64,000 bases of DNA, taken from Bacillota bacterium. Its GTDB lineage: Bacteria > Bacillota > UBA4882 > UBA8346. How positions within the stretch are numbered: the first letter of the stretch is position 1; each line of letters opens with the position of its first letter. Below the pieces are notes generated by a model. That model made no database searches. It was not told the origin of the DNA and saw only the letters and a program-made list of their open reading frames with translations. Positions 35,555 to 43,743 of the stretch are shown one piece after another. Made by a program: the position numbers and the translations under genes. The DNA is taken from NCBI GenBank assembly GCA_023429995.1, contig JAEZCE010000029.1, forward strand, positions 1 through 64,000. Direction: 5' to 3'.

Positions 35555-35583
35555 TGGACAAAAAACCGTTTTCGTTGTATCAT
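35555..35583 (+). promoter_or_regulatory. promoter of the LacI-family gene with embedded operator
   Basis: TGGACA (35555-35560), 17-bp spacer, TATCAT (35578-35583). AAACCGTTTTCGT (35563-35575) fills the spacer and is the reverse complement of the 13-mer at 34030-34042, so the regulator likely autoregulates. Confidence 0.6.
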
Positions 35584-35612
35584 TATGGCAAATAAAATAA
35601 GAGGTATCATGG

Positions 35613-36608
35613 ATGGCAAGTTTAAAAGATATTTCCCAAAAGGCAGGCGTAGCTGTTTCGACTGTTTCAAAGGCCTTGAACGGCCGCGCCGATATTTCCG
35701 ATGAAACCCGGGAGAAGGTTTGCAACATTGCCAAGGAACTTAATTATAAACCCAATGTGGTGGCCCAGACTCTTGCCGGGAAGGCATCCAAATTGGTAGG
35801 AATTATCGCTCCGGAAATCCAGAGCAACTACTTTGTTAAAATCGTAAACTATTTACAATTTTTCCTGCAAAATAAACAGTATAGCACCATCCTCAACATC
35901 TCTAATTTTAAATTCGAGGAAGAGCGCGATGGGTTGGAAATGTTTTGCAACCGGAATGTTGACGGAATTTTTCTCATTTGTTCCATGCATCATGAAATCA
36001 TCCATCAACTGAGGCGAATCAAAAATTCCTATGGGATTCCGGTGGTATTGATTGAGGCCTTGGATATTTTCCCTGACTATGATTATATAATGATTGACGA
36101 TACGTATGGTATGAATACCGCCATCAAACACCTCAAAAAAAAGGGCCACCGGAAAATCGGTTTTATCACCGACAGTGTCAATAAATTTATCCGTCTTCCT
36201 ATGTTTATCAAGGCGATGAAGGAAAATGAGCTGGAAATCAAGGAACCCTATTGCGTGGATGATCCGGAGCGATTTGAGCAAGGCGGATATAATTGTATGC
36301 AAAAAATTTTATCCGGCCAGGATCGCCCCACCGCATTACTTACCGGTTATGATAATATTGCAATCGGAGCCATGAGGGCGATTTACGAATCCAACTTAAA
36401 AATACCGGAGGACTTTGCGATGATCGGCAATGATAATATCCGCGAATCTTCCTATTTGTATCAGAGCCTTACCACAATTTCGCCTCCGGTATTAGAAATG
36501 GCGCGCATGGGGGTTGATTTGTTGATTGAAAAAATTGAAAACAAGGAAAACCATACCATTCATAATATAAAACTTAATCCGGAGCTGATTATCAGGGAAA
36601 CCACTTAG
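35613..36608 (+). CDS. LacI-family transcriptional regulator
   Basis: A 331-residue protein: helix-turn-helix and hinge (about 1-60; LKDISQKAGVAVSTVSKALNGR) and a sugar-binding core like the periplasmic-binding fold. It is divergent from the serine hydrolase/transporter 1 block and very likely controls it through the GAAAACGG-type operators in that region. Confidence 0.93.
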   Translation: MASLKDISQKAGVAVSTVSKALNGRADISDETREKVCNIAKELNYKPNVVAQTLAGKASKLVGIIAPEIQSNYFVKIVNYLQFFLQNKQYSTILNISNFKFEEERDGLEMFCNRNVDGIFLICSMHHEIIHQLRRIKNSYGIPVVLIEALDIFPDYDYIMIDDTYGMNTAIKHLKKKGHRKIGFITDSVNKFIRLPMFIKAMKENELEIKEPYCVDDPERFEQGGYNCMQKILSGQDRPTALLTGYDNIAIGAMRAIYESNLKIPEDFAMIGNDNIRESSYLYQSLTTISPPVLEMARMGVDLLIEKIENKENHTIHNIKLNPELIIRETT

Positions 36609-36693
36609 GGTATACCCTTCCCCCACCGGGGAAAAGGATTTTCCCAACTCTCCCCTCCAGTTACTTAAATGCCGGTAGCTAGCAGTTTGCTTC

Positions 36694-36740
36694 TCCCCTC
36701 CCTTTGACTGCCGGACACAATTTACGTTAAAGGGAGGGGA
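36694..36740. repeat. purine-rich inverted repeat, copy 1
   Basis: Perfect 12-bp arms TCCCCTCCCTTT (36694-36705) and AAAGGGAGGGGA (36729-36740), 23-bp spacer. Confidence 0.85.
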
Positions 36741-36852
36741 AGTTCGTTATATTACAGGTTTACCAAAAAGAGGGCCCAAATCTTAGCCATCTTAAAGGTA
36801 TCATCGAAGACTTCCAATCAAAAAATGTCGCTATATGCTGCATTATCCGACC

Positions 36853-36902
36853 TTCCCCTCCCTTTCCCGCTTTTTATAAGCCATCAGTCAAAGGGAGGGG
36901 AA
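36853..36902. repeat. purine-rich inverted repeat, copy 2
   Basis: Perfect 13-bp arms TTCCCCTCCCTTT (36853-36865) and the complement (36890-36902), 24-bp spacer. The arms equal copy 1 while the spacer differs, resembling REP/BIME-like units. Confidence 0.85.
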
Positions 36903-37163
36903 TTGCCGCCATTTTCTCTGGCCGATCAGGTTCCTGTTGGGGTGAGTCAAAAATGCTGATCCCCAGTCGCGCCCGTAACCCGCCCCTCCACTCCCAAAAA
37001 ACATATATATTTCCGTACAACACCCCCTCTGTCCCCACATCACCCTCAAACCCAATCCCCACCATTACCCCAACCCGTTGCCCACCCTTGGGTGGACGTT
37101 ACATAAAAAAAACGCTCGAAGATTTGCTCAAAAAATCCCTTTTATTTTTATATCATTCGTGGC

Positions 37164-37230
37164 CCTCCTACCCCTCCTACACCTCCCAACCTTGCCATTG
37201 CTGTAACCATGGTTCAGGAGGGGCAGGAGG
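37164..37230. repeat. inverted repeat with AGGAGGGGCAGGAGG arms
   Basis: Arm at 37164-37178 and arm at 37216-37230 pair at 14 of 15 positions. A further copy of the right arm is at 37694-37708, with similar flanking A-rich and TTATCGTTT sequence after both. Confidence 0.7.
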
Positions 37231-37342
37231 ACATAAAAAAATAAACCAGGATAAAAACAGTTATCCATTACTTATCGTTTCAATCTGCGGATTTCCACCT
37301 GTCAACCGCTGTCGAGTAAAGAAGCTTAGTCTTAGTTGTTGC

Positions 37343-37531
37343 GTCAAGGCGCTCAACCGTTGCGTACGCATACCGAACGACTCAGTATGGATACTCAACC
37401 GTCGAGCATGCATACCGGACGACTCAGTATGCATACCGAACTCCCGCGCATGCATACTGAACCCTTGCGCACCCATACCGGACGACTCAGTATATATACC
37501 CGACTCTCGCGTATGGATACCGAACCGATGC
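37343..37531. repeat. 21-bp tandem repeat, nine imperfect copies
   Basis: Nine consecutive 21-bp units beginning at 37343, 37364, 37385, 37406, 37427, 37448, 37469, 37490 and 37511. Most start G(T/C)AtgcATACCGaAC; the half-unit GACGACTCA recurs in three of them. Because 21 is divisible by three, several frames on both strands stay open and give seven-residue repeats (MHT..LS), but no ribosome-binding site supports translation. Confidence 0.85.
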
Positions 37532-37800
37532 ACATTTTTTTGTTTGCTGATTTCTTCCCGTCAATCGTCCCCGTCGCTCAGGAAATCGCAGCTAAAATAA
37601 TAATGCCCCCAAAAAGGGCAGTTTGGGTTTTCCGAACCCTTTGCCGTTATGACCCATCGGCTGAAAATATTGTGATTGCCGCAACCGTGACTTAGGAGGG
37701 GCAGGAGGGCATTTAAAAAAAAGGATAAATAGGCCAGCCATTATTTATCGTTTTAATCCTGTGAATGCGCCTTTAATAAAGGCGTTTAATCCTGCAAATC

Positions 37801-37979
37801 CTACAAATCCTGTTCATCCTGTCTGCGTCATCCTTTATTTAGGCCAACCTTTTCCCCGTCAACAATCCCAAGCGTTAAACCATCAATAATTTTTAATCCT
37901 GCAAATCCTGTTCATCCTGTCTCCGTCATCCTTTATTTAGGCCACCTTTTCCCATCAACAAACCTAAGCGTAAAACCAT
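37801..37979. repeat. pair of ~82-bp direct repeats with ATCCTG runs
   Basis: 37801-37883 and 37899-37979 share nearly their whole length (about 98-bp period). Each begins with CAAATCCTGTTCATCCTGTC, a short-period ATCCTG run that also extends left to about 37755. Confidence 0.8.
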
Positions 37980-38281
37980 ATTCCGTTGCCGAGCATCTTT
38001 CTCCAGGAAGGAGGGTCTCTCGTCGTCCCCGCCCTGCGCACTTATCGCGCCAACCGTTTTTCTCACCGCCCAGTACCCCGCCAACACCGTCCGGGCCTCT
38101 ACTCAACCGGCTCTTCGCAAACGTTAAAAATTTCAACTTGATTTTTGGTATCTTTCGCCATAAACTCTATCTAGACGGCTTCTCCAAAAAGTTCATCCCA
38201 ACCGGTTCCTGATCACGCCCACCGGATGAATCCCTTAAAAACACATCCCGGAGAAATACTCGCCGTTTGAAAGGCGCTACC

Positions 38282-38854
38282 ATGGATTCCACCAATATTT
38301 CCCGCTGTTCCTGGTGTCTTGGGGACCCGCTGCTCACCGAATATCACGACCAAGAATGGGGCACTCCCCTCCACGACGAACAGCAGCATTTTGAATTTTT
38401 AACTCTGGAAGCGATGCAAGCCGGACTCAGTTGGTTGATTGTACTGAAGAAAAGGGAGATTTTCAGGGCAGCCATGGATTCCTTCGCGGTTCCAAAAATC
38501 GCAAGTTACACCCAGGCCGATATTGAACGGGTACTGGCTTTTCCCGGCATCATCCGCAACCGGAAAAAAATCGAAGCCACGGTCACCAATGCCCGGCAAT
38601 TCATCAAAATCCAAGAGGAATTCGGTTCCTTTGACAGTTACATCTGGGGTTTTGTAAATAACAAACCGGTAATCCACGCCTGGAAGACTACCGGTGAAGT
38701 TCCCGTTACCACGGACCTCTCCGACGCCGTCAGTAAAGATCTTAAAAAACGGGGCTTTAAATTTCTGGGCTCCACAACCGTATACGCCCACCTGCAAGCC
38801 ATCGGAATCGTCAACGACCACTTGGTGAGCTGTTTTCGATATCGGGCCGATTGA
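38282..38854 (+). CDS. tag: DNA-3-methyladenine glycosylase I
   Basis: About 190 residues. RCSWCLGDPLLTEYHDQEWG at the N-terminus is the Tag signature, including a zinc cysteine, and the C-terminal HLQAIGIVNDH...CF supplies the other ligands. It removes 3-methyladenine from alkylated DNA. I start at ATG 38282 rather than TTG 38267, since the family begins close to RCxW; the ribosome-binding site is weak for both. Confidence 0.93.
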   Translation: MDSTNISRCSWCLGDPLLTEYHDQEWGTPLHDEQQHFEFLTLEAMQAGLSWLIVLKKREIFRAAMDSFAVPKIASYTQADIERVLAFPGIIRNRKKIEATVTNARQFIKIQEEFGSFDSYIWGFVNNKPVIHAWKTTGEVPVTTDLSDAVSKDLKKRGFKFLGSTTVYAHLQAIGIVNDHLVSCFRYRAD

Positions 38855-38856
38855 AT

Positions 38857-39792
38857 TTAACCTTTCCCCTCCAAATAGGCAATCTGTTCCGGGGTAAGCT
38901 TAAACCGCAAAACATCCATGCTTTCTTCAAACTGGGCCAGCGAAGAAAATGCGCATAAAGCCGAGGCCCGCAGCGGATTATCACGGACATAGGCAATAGC
39001 CAGCGCCGAAACATTGGTTCCCAGTTCCGCAGCAAGTTGAATCAATCTTTCAGCCCGGCGGTAATTTTCCGGAAGGAATCCGTAGTATTTTTGGGGCCAT
39101 TCTTTCAAAGGCAATCCTTTGGCAACTTGCGCAAAAAAACCTTTCCCCTGGGCCGCAAAGGCCATCACCGGAAAGTTGTTCTCAAGATACCAGCCATACT
39201 CAATATCGTTCATGGTAACATGGGTAACATCCGTGGTCAGAGCGGGCGTCGTCTGGGCCAGACCAAAATGCATTTGGCTCATGGAAAAAGGCGTCAGGCC
39301 GTTGGCCCCTGCGAACCGATTCGCCTCGTTGATTCTCCCGGCTGTCCAGTTGGAAACTCCGATAGCGCGTGTTTTCCCGGTCGCCACCAGCTTATGAAGG
39401 GCCGGCATGATCGTTTCAACCGGGACTCTCGGATTATCCCTGTGCAAAAGATAAAGGTCCGCATAGTCGGTTCCAATAGCGCGAAGGCTTGTCTCCAAAT
39501 CCCCAACAATATCTTCCGGCGTTAAACGCGATACATGCATGGCATTGGGATCGAGGGGATGGCATCCTTTCGTGCAGAGGACTATATTTTGACGGTTGCG
39601 GCGTTCTTTGACCCACTGCCCGAGCCACACATCGGATTGCCCGTTCTCATAAACCCTTGCCGTATCAAAACAGTTTCCGCCCAAGGCAAGATAACGATCC
39701 AACAAATCATCTTTGTCCGGGGAAGTTAGAACGCCCGCTCCCAAAGTAATGTCGGTGATAGCAACCGACTCGGTAATGGTGATCTTTTTCAT
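38857..39792 (-). CDS. aldo/keto reductase
   Basis: A 311-residue (alpha/beta)8 NADPH-dependent reductase. The D of FDTARVYENG, the Y two residues later, a lysine (CTKG) and the H of LLHRDNP make the catalytic tetrad. Substrate unknown; it stands convergent to tag with a 2-bp gap and divergent from the DeoR gene. A GAAAACGG-type half-site lies upstream at about 39893-39901, so it may be in the LacI regulon. Confidence 0.9.
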   Translation of the reverse strand: MKKITITESVAITDITLGAGVLTSPDKDDLLDRYLALGGNCFDTARVYENGQSDVWLGQWVKERRNRQNIVLCTKGCHPLDPNAMHVSRLTPEDIVGDLETSLRAIGTDYADLYLLHRDNPRVPVETIMPALHKLVATGKTRAIGVSNWTAGRINEANRFAGANGLTPFSMSQMHFGLAQTTPALTTDVTHVTMNDIEYGWYLENNFPVMAFAAQGKGFFAQVAKGLPLKEWPQKYYGFLPENYRRAERLIQLAAELGTNVSALAIAYVRDNPLRASALCAFSSLAQFEESMDVLRFKLTPEQIAYLEGKG

Positions 39793-40082
39793 CGAAAGTT
39801 TCTCTCTTTTCCGGTTGATAAAAATTCCAGCCTCTATTTTCCATTATTCTCGCCTCATGCCGATTCTTCCTGTCGATAAAGAATAAATCCCTCGAAAACG
39901 GTATCATCCGTCCGGTATCAAAGCTTTACGGCGGCGGACCCCCATTCCCTCCATCAGGTAAAAACCTTTATGATCAAATTTCCTTATTCCCCATCCGCGA
40001 AGAATCCGTCGCCAAACATCTCCAAATATGGTAATATGGATTAAGAACGGATGATTGCATTAAATGAGAAGGGTTGAGTCCT

Positions 40083-40862
40083 ATGTTCGGATTGGAAAGA
40101 AAAAATGAAATTATGAATATCCTGGAGCAAGAAGGAAAAGTCGATGTCAATTCCTTATCGGAAAAATTCAATGCCTGCAAAGAGACCATTCGCCGCGACT
40201 TGCGGGAACTTGAAAATGAGGGCGTCATCAAACGCACCCACGGCGGGGCTATCCTTAATGTTCCATCCGATAAGATCCTGCCGGAATTTCCGGTAGGCGT
40301 CCGCGAGATTCACCACGCCGAAGAAAAAAAGACCATTTGCCAAAAGGCGGCCATGCTGATTCGGAATGGCGATACGATTTTTGTGGATAACAGTTCAACA
40401 TCCCTTTATCTTCTCCGTTATATTCCCAAAGACCTCCGCGTATCCATCCTTACCAATTCTTTGAAATTGCTTCTGGAAGCGGTTCAGGTTCAAAATCCCA
40501 ATCTGCAGTTCATTTGTTTGGGCGGAGTCTTTAAAGAGAGCAACATGTCCCTTTCCGGGACGATTCCCCAAAGGATTGCCAGAGATTACTACCCCAGTAA
40601 GGCCTTTTTATCCTGCGCCAGTATTCATGAACAGCAAATGCTGACCGATTCCAGCCCCGATGAAGTGGATACCAAACGCCTGATGATTGAGCGTTCCCAA
40701 AAAGTGATTGTTTTAGCCGATTACACCAAGTTCTCCAAGATGGGGCAGATTTATCTGGCCGATTTCAGCGCCATCGATCAAATCATTACCGACAATAAAA
40801 TCAATCCGGCCGCGGTGGAGTTTTTAAAGAAATATCCGTTGGAACTGGTTGTATGCCAATAA
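40083..40862 (+). CDS. DeoR-family transcriptional regulator, copy 1
   Basis: About 259 residues: helix-turn-helix (about 5-57; CKETIRRDLRELENEGVIKRTHGGA) and the DeoR sugar-phosphate-sensing domain. It is a close paralogue of the regulator at 51936-52715; both share CKETIRRDLRELE, QNPNL.FICLGG and EVDTKRLMIERSQ. Start at ATG 40083, AGAAGGG ten bases before it; an upstream TTG at 40074 is rejected. It stands just outside the sugar-catabolic locus, transcribed toward its chemoreceptor gene. Confidence 0.93.
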   Translation: MFGLERKNEIMNILEQEGKVDVNSLSEKFNACKETIRRDLRELENEGVIKRTHGGAILNVPSDKILPEFPVGVREIHHAEEKKTICQKAAMLIRNGDTIFVDNSSTSLYLLRYIPKDLRVSILTNSLKLLLEAVQVQNPNLQFICLGGVFKESNMSLSGTIPQRIARDYYPSKAFLSCASIHEQQMLTDSSPDEVDTKRLMIERSQKVIVLADYTKFSKMGQIYLADFSAIDQIITDNKINPAAVEFLKKYPLELVVCQ

Positions 40863-40940
40863 AAAGAGGCTGTTCCATTGATTTCCGCGGCGGACAACCC
40901 CAATCCCAGTTTCGCCATCATGAACCTCCTGCTTCATTTA

Positions 40941-42671
40941 TTATTTTGAGGAATCGATCTGAAATTGAGAAATGGCTTGTTTCAATTTACCGGCGATCTC
41001 GGTAAGGTTTTCCGCTAAAGCGTTGACTTGTTCGACGGAAGCATTTTGCTCTTCGGCGATTGCCGAGACTTCTTCGGTACTGGCAACACTTTCTTCACTT
41101 AAAGCAGCAATATTCGTTATCGCCGCAATTATCCCTTCGTTTTGATCCGCCATTTTTTTAGCGGATAACGCTACCGTATCGATCCGCGCCAAAGTCCCGC
41201 CCAGTTTATCAAAAATTTTTTCAAAAGTGACCGTGGCATCCGTTACCATGCTCCGGCCTTTTTCCACCACATTCAAACCGGCATTCACCGAAAATACTGC
41301 TTGTTGGGAACGGTTATTCATTTGACCGATCCGGTCGGTGATTAATTCCGCGGCCTGCTTGGATTGTTCGGCCAATTTCCCGGTTTCGACGGCGACCACT
41401 GCAAAACCTTTTCCCTGTTCACCGGCTCTGGCGGCTTCGATTGCGGCATTGAGAGCCAGCAAGGTGGTTTGTTCGGCGATACCATGAATCATCGAGGTGA
41501 TCGCCGCAATTTCCAGGGATGTTTTATTAAGCGCTTCAATATCCCCGGTTACCCCTTGGGTCATATCGTAAATTTTTTGAATGGCGTCGGCTACATCATG
41601 GGTGGCTTTTTGACCGAGTTTGGCCAATTCGGCCACGCTTTGCGATTCAAGGGAGATGTTTTTTAATTCTTCGGATACTTGACGGACCAATTCAGCCGTG
41701 GCGTTAATCGTTTCCACCGCTTGAGAGGTCTGACCCGCTTGTTCCGAAGAGGCCCCGGCCAATTCCTCCATGGCTTTGGCGACTTCCACAGCGGATTTAC
41801 CCGTTTCCCGCGAAGCGTTCTTCAGTTCCCGGCTGGCGGTATACAGCACGTCGGACTGTTCATCAATGCCCTTCATCAATTGGCGGAGGCTCAGGATAGC
41901 CTTGTTCAGACTTTCCACCACCGATGTCACTTCCAGAGACCCTTTCGCGGCAATCGTGCGGGTCAAGTCGCCGGTTGCCAAGGAATTGGCAGTCATTTTC
42001 ACCGACTTTAAGGGCCTGGCTATCGATAAGGCGATGGCCAGACTTAACAGTACAGCCAAACCGGTTCCAACCACCAGAAGAATTACCGTGATGATTTTGG
42101 CCCTATTGGAATAACCTTCCCCTTGATCCATGGAGACCATGGACATAATCCGCACTCTGCCCATGGCATTGTCGGAAGAAAATTTAATACTCGCCAGGGA
42201 TCTTTCCAGATCTTGATAATTTTCTTCGCTGACAGGCTTCTCAAGAATTTTTTCAATCGCGGCGATTTCTTTCTCCATATTCTCGATATTTTCAATATTG
42301 GCTTCTTTCAATACGCTGATCGCGGAATGAGTATTGTTCCTGACTTTTAAAAAACCCGCGGCTGCCGAATTTCCTTTGGTAAGGATATCCCGCAGGTAGT
42401 TTGTTTGCAAGCGCTCAAAATTTCTTTGAAACTCATTGATTTTGAAGAGCACTTGAAATCCGTTATTGAAAGTATCGCGGGAATAATGATTCAAGGTTGT
42501 AATGGTGAAAATCCCCATGATACCTTCCAAACTCAAGAATACAAACATCATCAAGGCGATGGTCAAAATCTGAAAAAAAACATTGACCCTTTTCAATGGA
42601 TTGAGCAGTGAATCTACTAATTTTTCCACGATTGAACCTTGGTTTTTATTTTGTTGTTTTGTAAACATCAT
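40941..42671 (-). CDS. methyl-accepting chemotaxis protein
   Basis: A 576-residue receptor: transmembrane helices at about 35-58 and 195-220 around a periplasmic four-helix-type sensor, a HAMP domain (about 220-275) and the signalling helical hairpin with the EQTTLLALNAAIEAARAGEQGKGFAVVA tip. It is the last gene downstream of transporter system 2 on the same strand and may sense the same sugar, possibly through the binding protein. Confidence 0.93.
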   Translation of the reverse strand: MMFTKQQNKNQGSIVEKLVDSLLNPLKRVNVFFQILTIALMMFVFLSLEGIMGIFTITTLNHYSRDTFNNGFQVLFKINEFQRNFERLQTNYLRDILTKGNSAAAGFLKVRNNTHSAISVLKEANIENIENMEKEIAAIEKILEKPVSEENYQDLERSLASIKFSSDNAMGRVRIMSMVSMDQGEGYSNRAKIITVILLVVGTGLAVLLSLAIALSIARPLKSVKMTANSLATGDLTRTIAAKGSLEVTSVVESLNKAILSLRQLMKGIDEQSDVLYTASRELKNASRETGKSAVEVAKAMEELAGASSEQAGQTSQAVETINATAELVRQVSEELKNISLESQSVAELAKLGQKATHDVADAIQKIYDMTQGVTGDIEALNKTSLEIAAITSMIHGIAEQTTLLALNAAIEAARAGEQGKGFAVVAVETGKLAEQSKQAAELITDRIGQMNNRSQQAVFSVNAGLNVVEKGRSMVTDATVTFEKIFDKLGGTLARIDTVALSAKKMADQNEGIIAAITNIAALSEESVASTEEVSAIAEEQNASVEQVNALAENLTEIAGKLKQAISQFQIDSSK

Positions 42672-42728
42672 CCGCAGGCTTTCTCCTTTGGACAGATTAT
42701 GCTATGGATAATTTACTATCAGCCTAGA

Positions 42729-43682
42729 TTACCCTCTTTGCAACAACACCGCGCTGATGATAATCAAACCCTTGACTGCGCCCACCAAAAATGGGGGAAC
42801 ACCCAAAAGCGTCATCATGTTGTTAATGATCCCCAACGTCAAAGTACCGCAGAACGTGCCGATGATCTTGCCCTTACCCCCGGACATGCTGGTCCCGCCG
42901 ACAACCGCGGCGGCGATGGCATCCATTTCATAAGAAGATCCCGATGAAGCGGAATTGATGCTTCCAAGCCTTGATGATTCCACAATCGCAGCCAGCGCTA
43001 CCAAAAATCCACCCAATCCGTAAATCATGATCTTAACCCGGTCTACATTGATACCCGAAAGCATCGTGGCCTTTTCGTTGCTGCCCACCGCATAAACGTG
43101 CCGTCCGGTAGTAGTTTTGGTGGCAAAAAGATAGATCCCGACGCTTATTAAAATCCAGTACAGGATGGGCATCGGCAAGATCCCGAACAAATATGAATTG
43201 GATATGGCCACAAACTGTTCCTGAATCTTAAAATCAATCATAATACCGCCGCCGTTTAGAAAATATTGCGAGACCGAGCGGTATATGCTCATCATACCCA
43301 AAGTCACGATAAAAGCCGGCAGTCTGAATTTGGCGACCATCGAGCCGGTTAGAGCGCCCAGCGCGATACCTGCCAAAAGCCCTACCAATAGTCCCAGTAA
43401 AATGTTACCGGTTGCATTGGTAACCGCCAAAATGGCCACACCCACAATCACCATCAGTGAACCGACCGACAAATCGATTCCTCCGGTGATAATAATCAAT
43501 GTCATGCCCAGCGCAATAATACCGATAATCGAATTGTTGCGCAAAATGTTGATGATATTGTTATAGGAGAGAAAAACATGACCCTTTAAAATCACTGATA
43601 CGATAAATATCAGAAAAAAGGTTACAATTGCGCTGTTATTGCCGGCAAATCTTTTAAGATCAAACCTTTTGGCGGCTGCCAT
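42729..43682 (-). CDS. ribose-type ABC transporter permease (RbsC family), system 2
   Basis: About 317 residues with eight to ten helices. GGIDLSVGSLMVIVG and SRLGSINSASSGSSYEMDAIAA are RbsC motifs. Start at ATG 43682, with GAGGAG nine bases upstream; an earlier ATG at 43703 is in frame. It follows the ATPase gene. Confidence 0.93.
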   Translation of the reverse strand: MAAAKRFDLKRFAGNNSAIVTFFLIFIVSVILKGHVFLSYNNIINILRNNSIIGIIALGMTLIIITGGIDLSVGSLMVIVGVAILAVTNATGNILLGLLVGLLAGIALGALTGSMVAKFRLPAFIVTLGMMSIYRSVSQYFLNGGGIMIDFKIQEQFVAISNSYLFGILPMPILYWILISVGIYLFATKTTTGRHVYAVGSNEKATMLSGINVDRVKIMIYGLGGFLVALAAIVESSRLGSINSASSGSSYEMDAIAAAVVGGTSMSGGKGKIIGTFCGTLTLGIINNMMTLLGVPPFLVGAVKGLIIISAVLLQRG

Positions 43683-43743
43683 CTGCGTCAACTCCTCATC
43701 CATATTTGACCACTTTCAAACGTCCTTACTTCGCTATCGCGAT

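Larger units (their letters stand above)
36609..38281. other. 1.65-kb gene-free, repeat-rich stretch
   Basis: No reading frame here looks like a protein; the longest frames (36953-37600 and 37336-37695) are low-complexity and driven by repeats. The stretch holds two purine-rich inverted repeats, another long inverted repeat, a 21-bp tandem array and a pair of direct repeats, listed separately. A CCCCCACCGGGG hairpin just after lacI (near 36622) may end that transcript. I saw no tRNA or transposase remnant. Confidence 0.7.

Noticed and set aside
37343..37531. Possible CRISPR array
   Set aside because: Units are contiguous 21-bp imperfect repeats with no unique spacers and no cas genes nearby.
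36953..37695. Long open frames on both strands over the 21-bp repeats (215, 119 and 90 codons)
   Set aside because: Composition is low-complexity, frames stay open only because the repeat length is divisible by three, and no ribosome-binding site or known domain is present.
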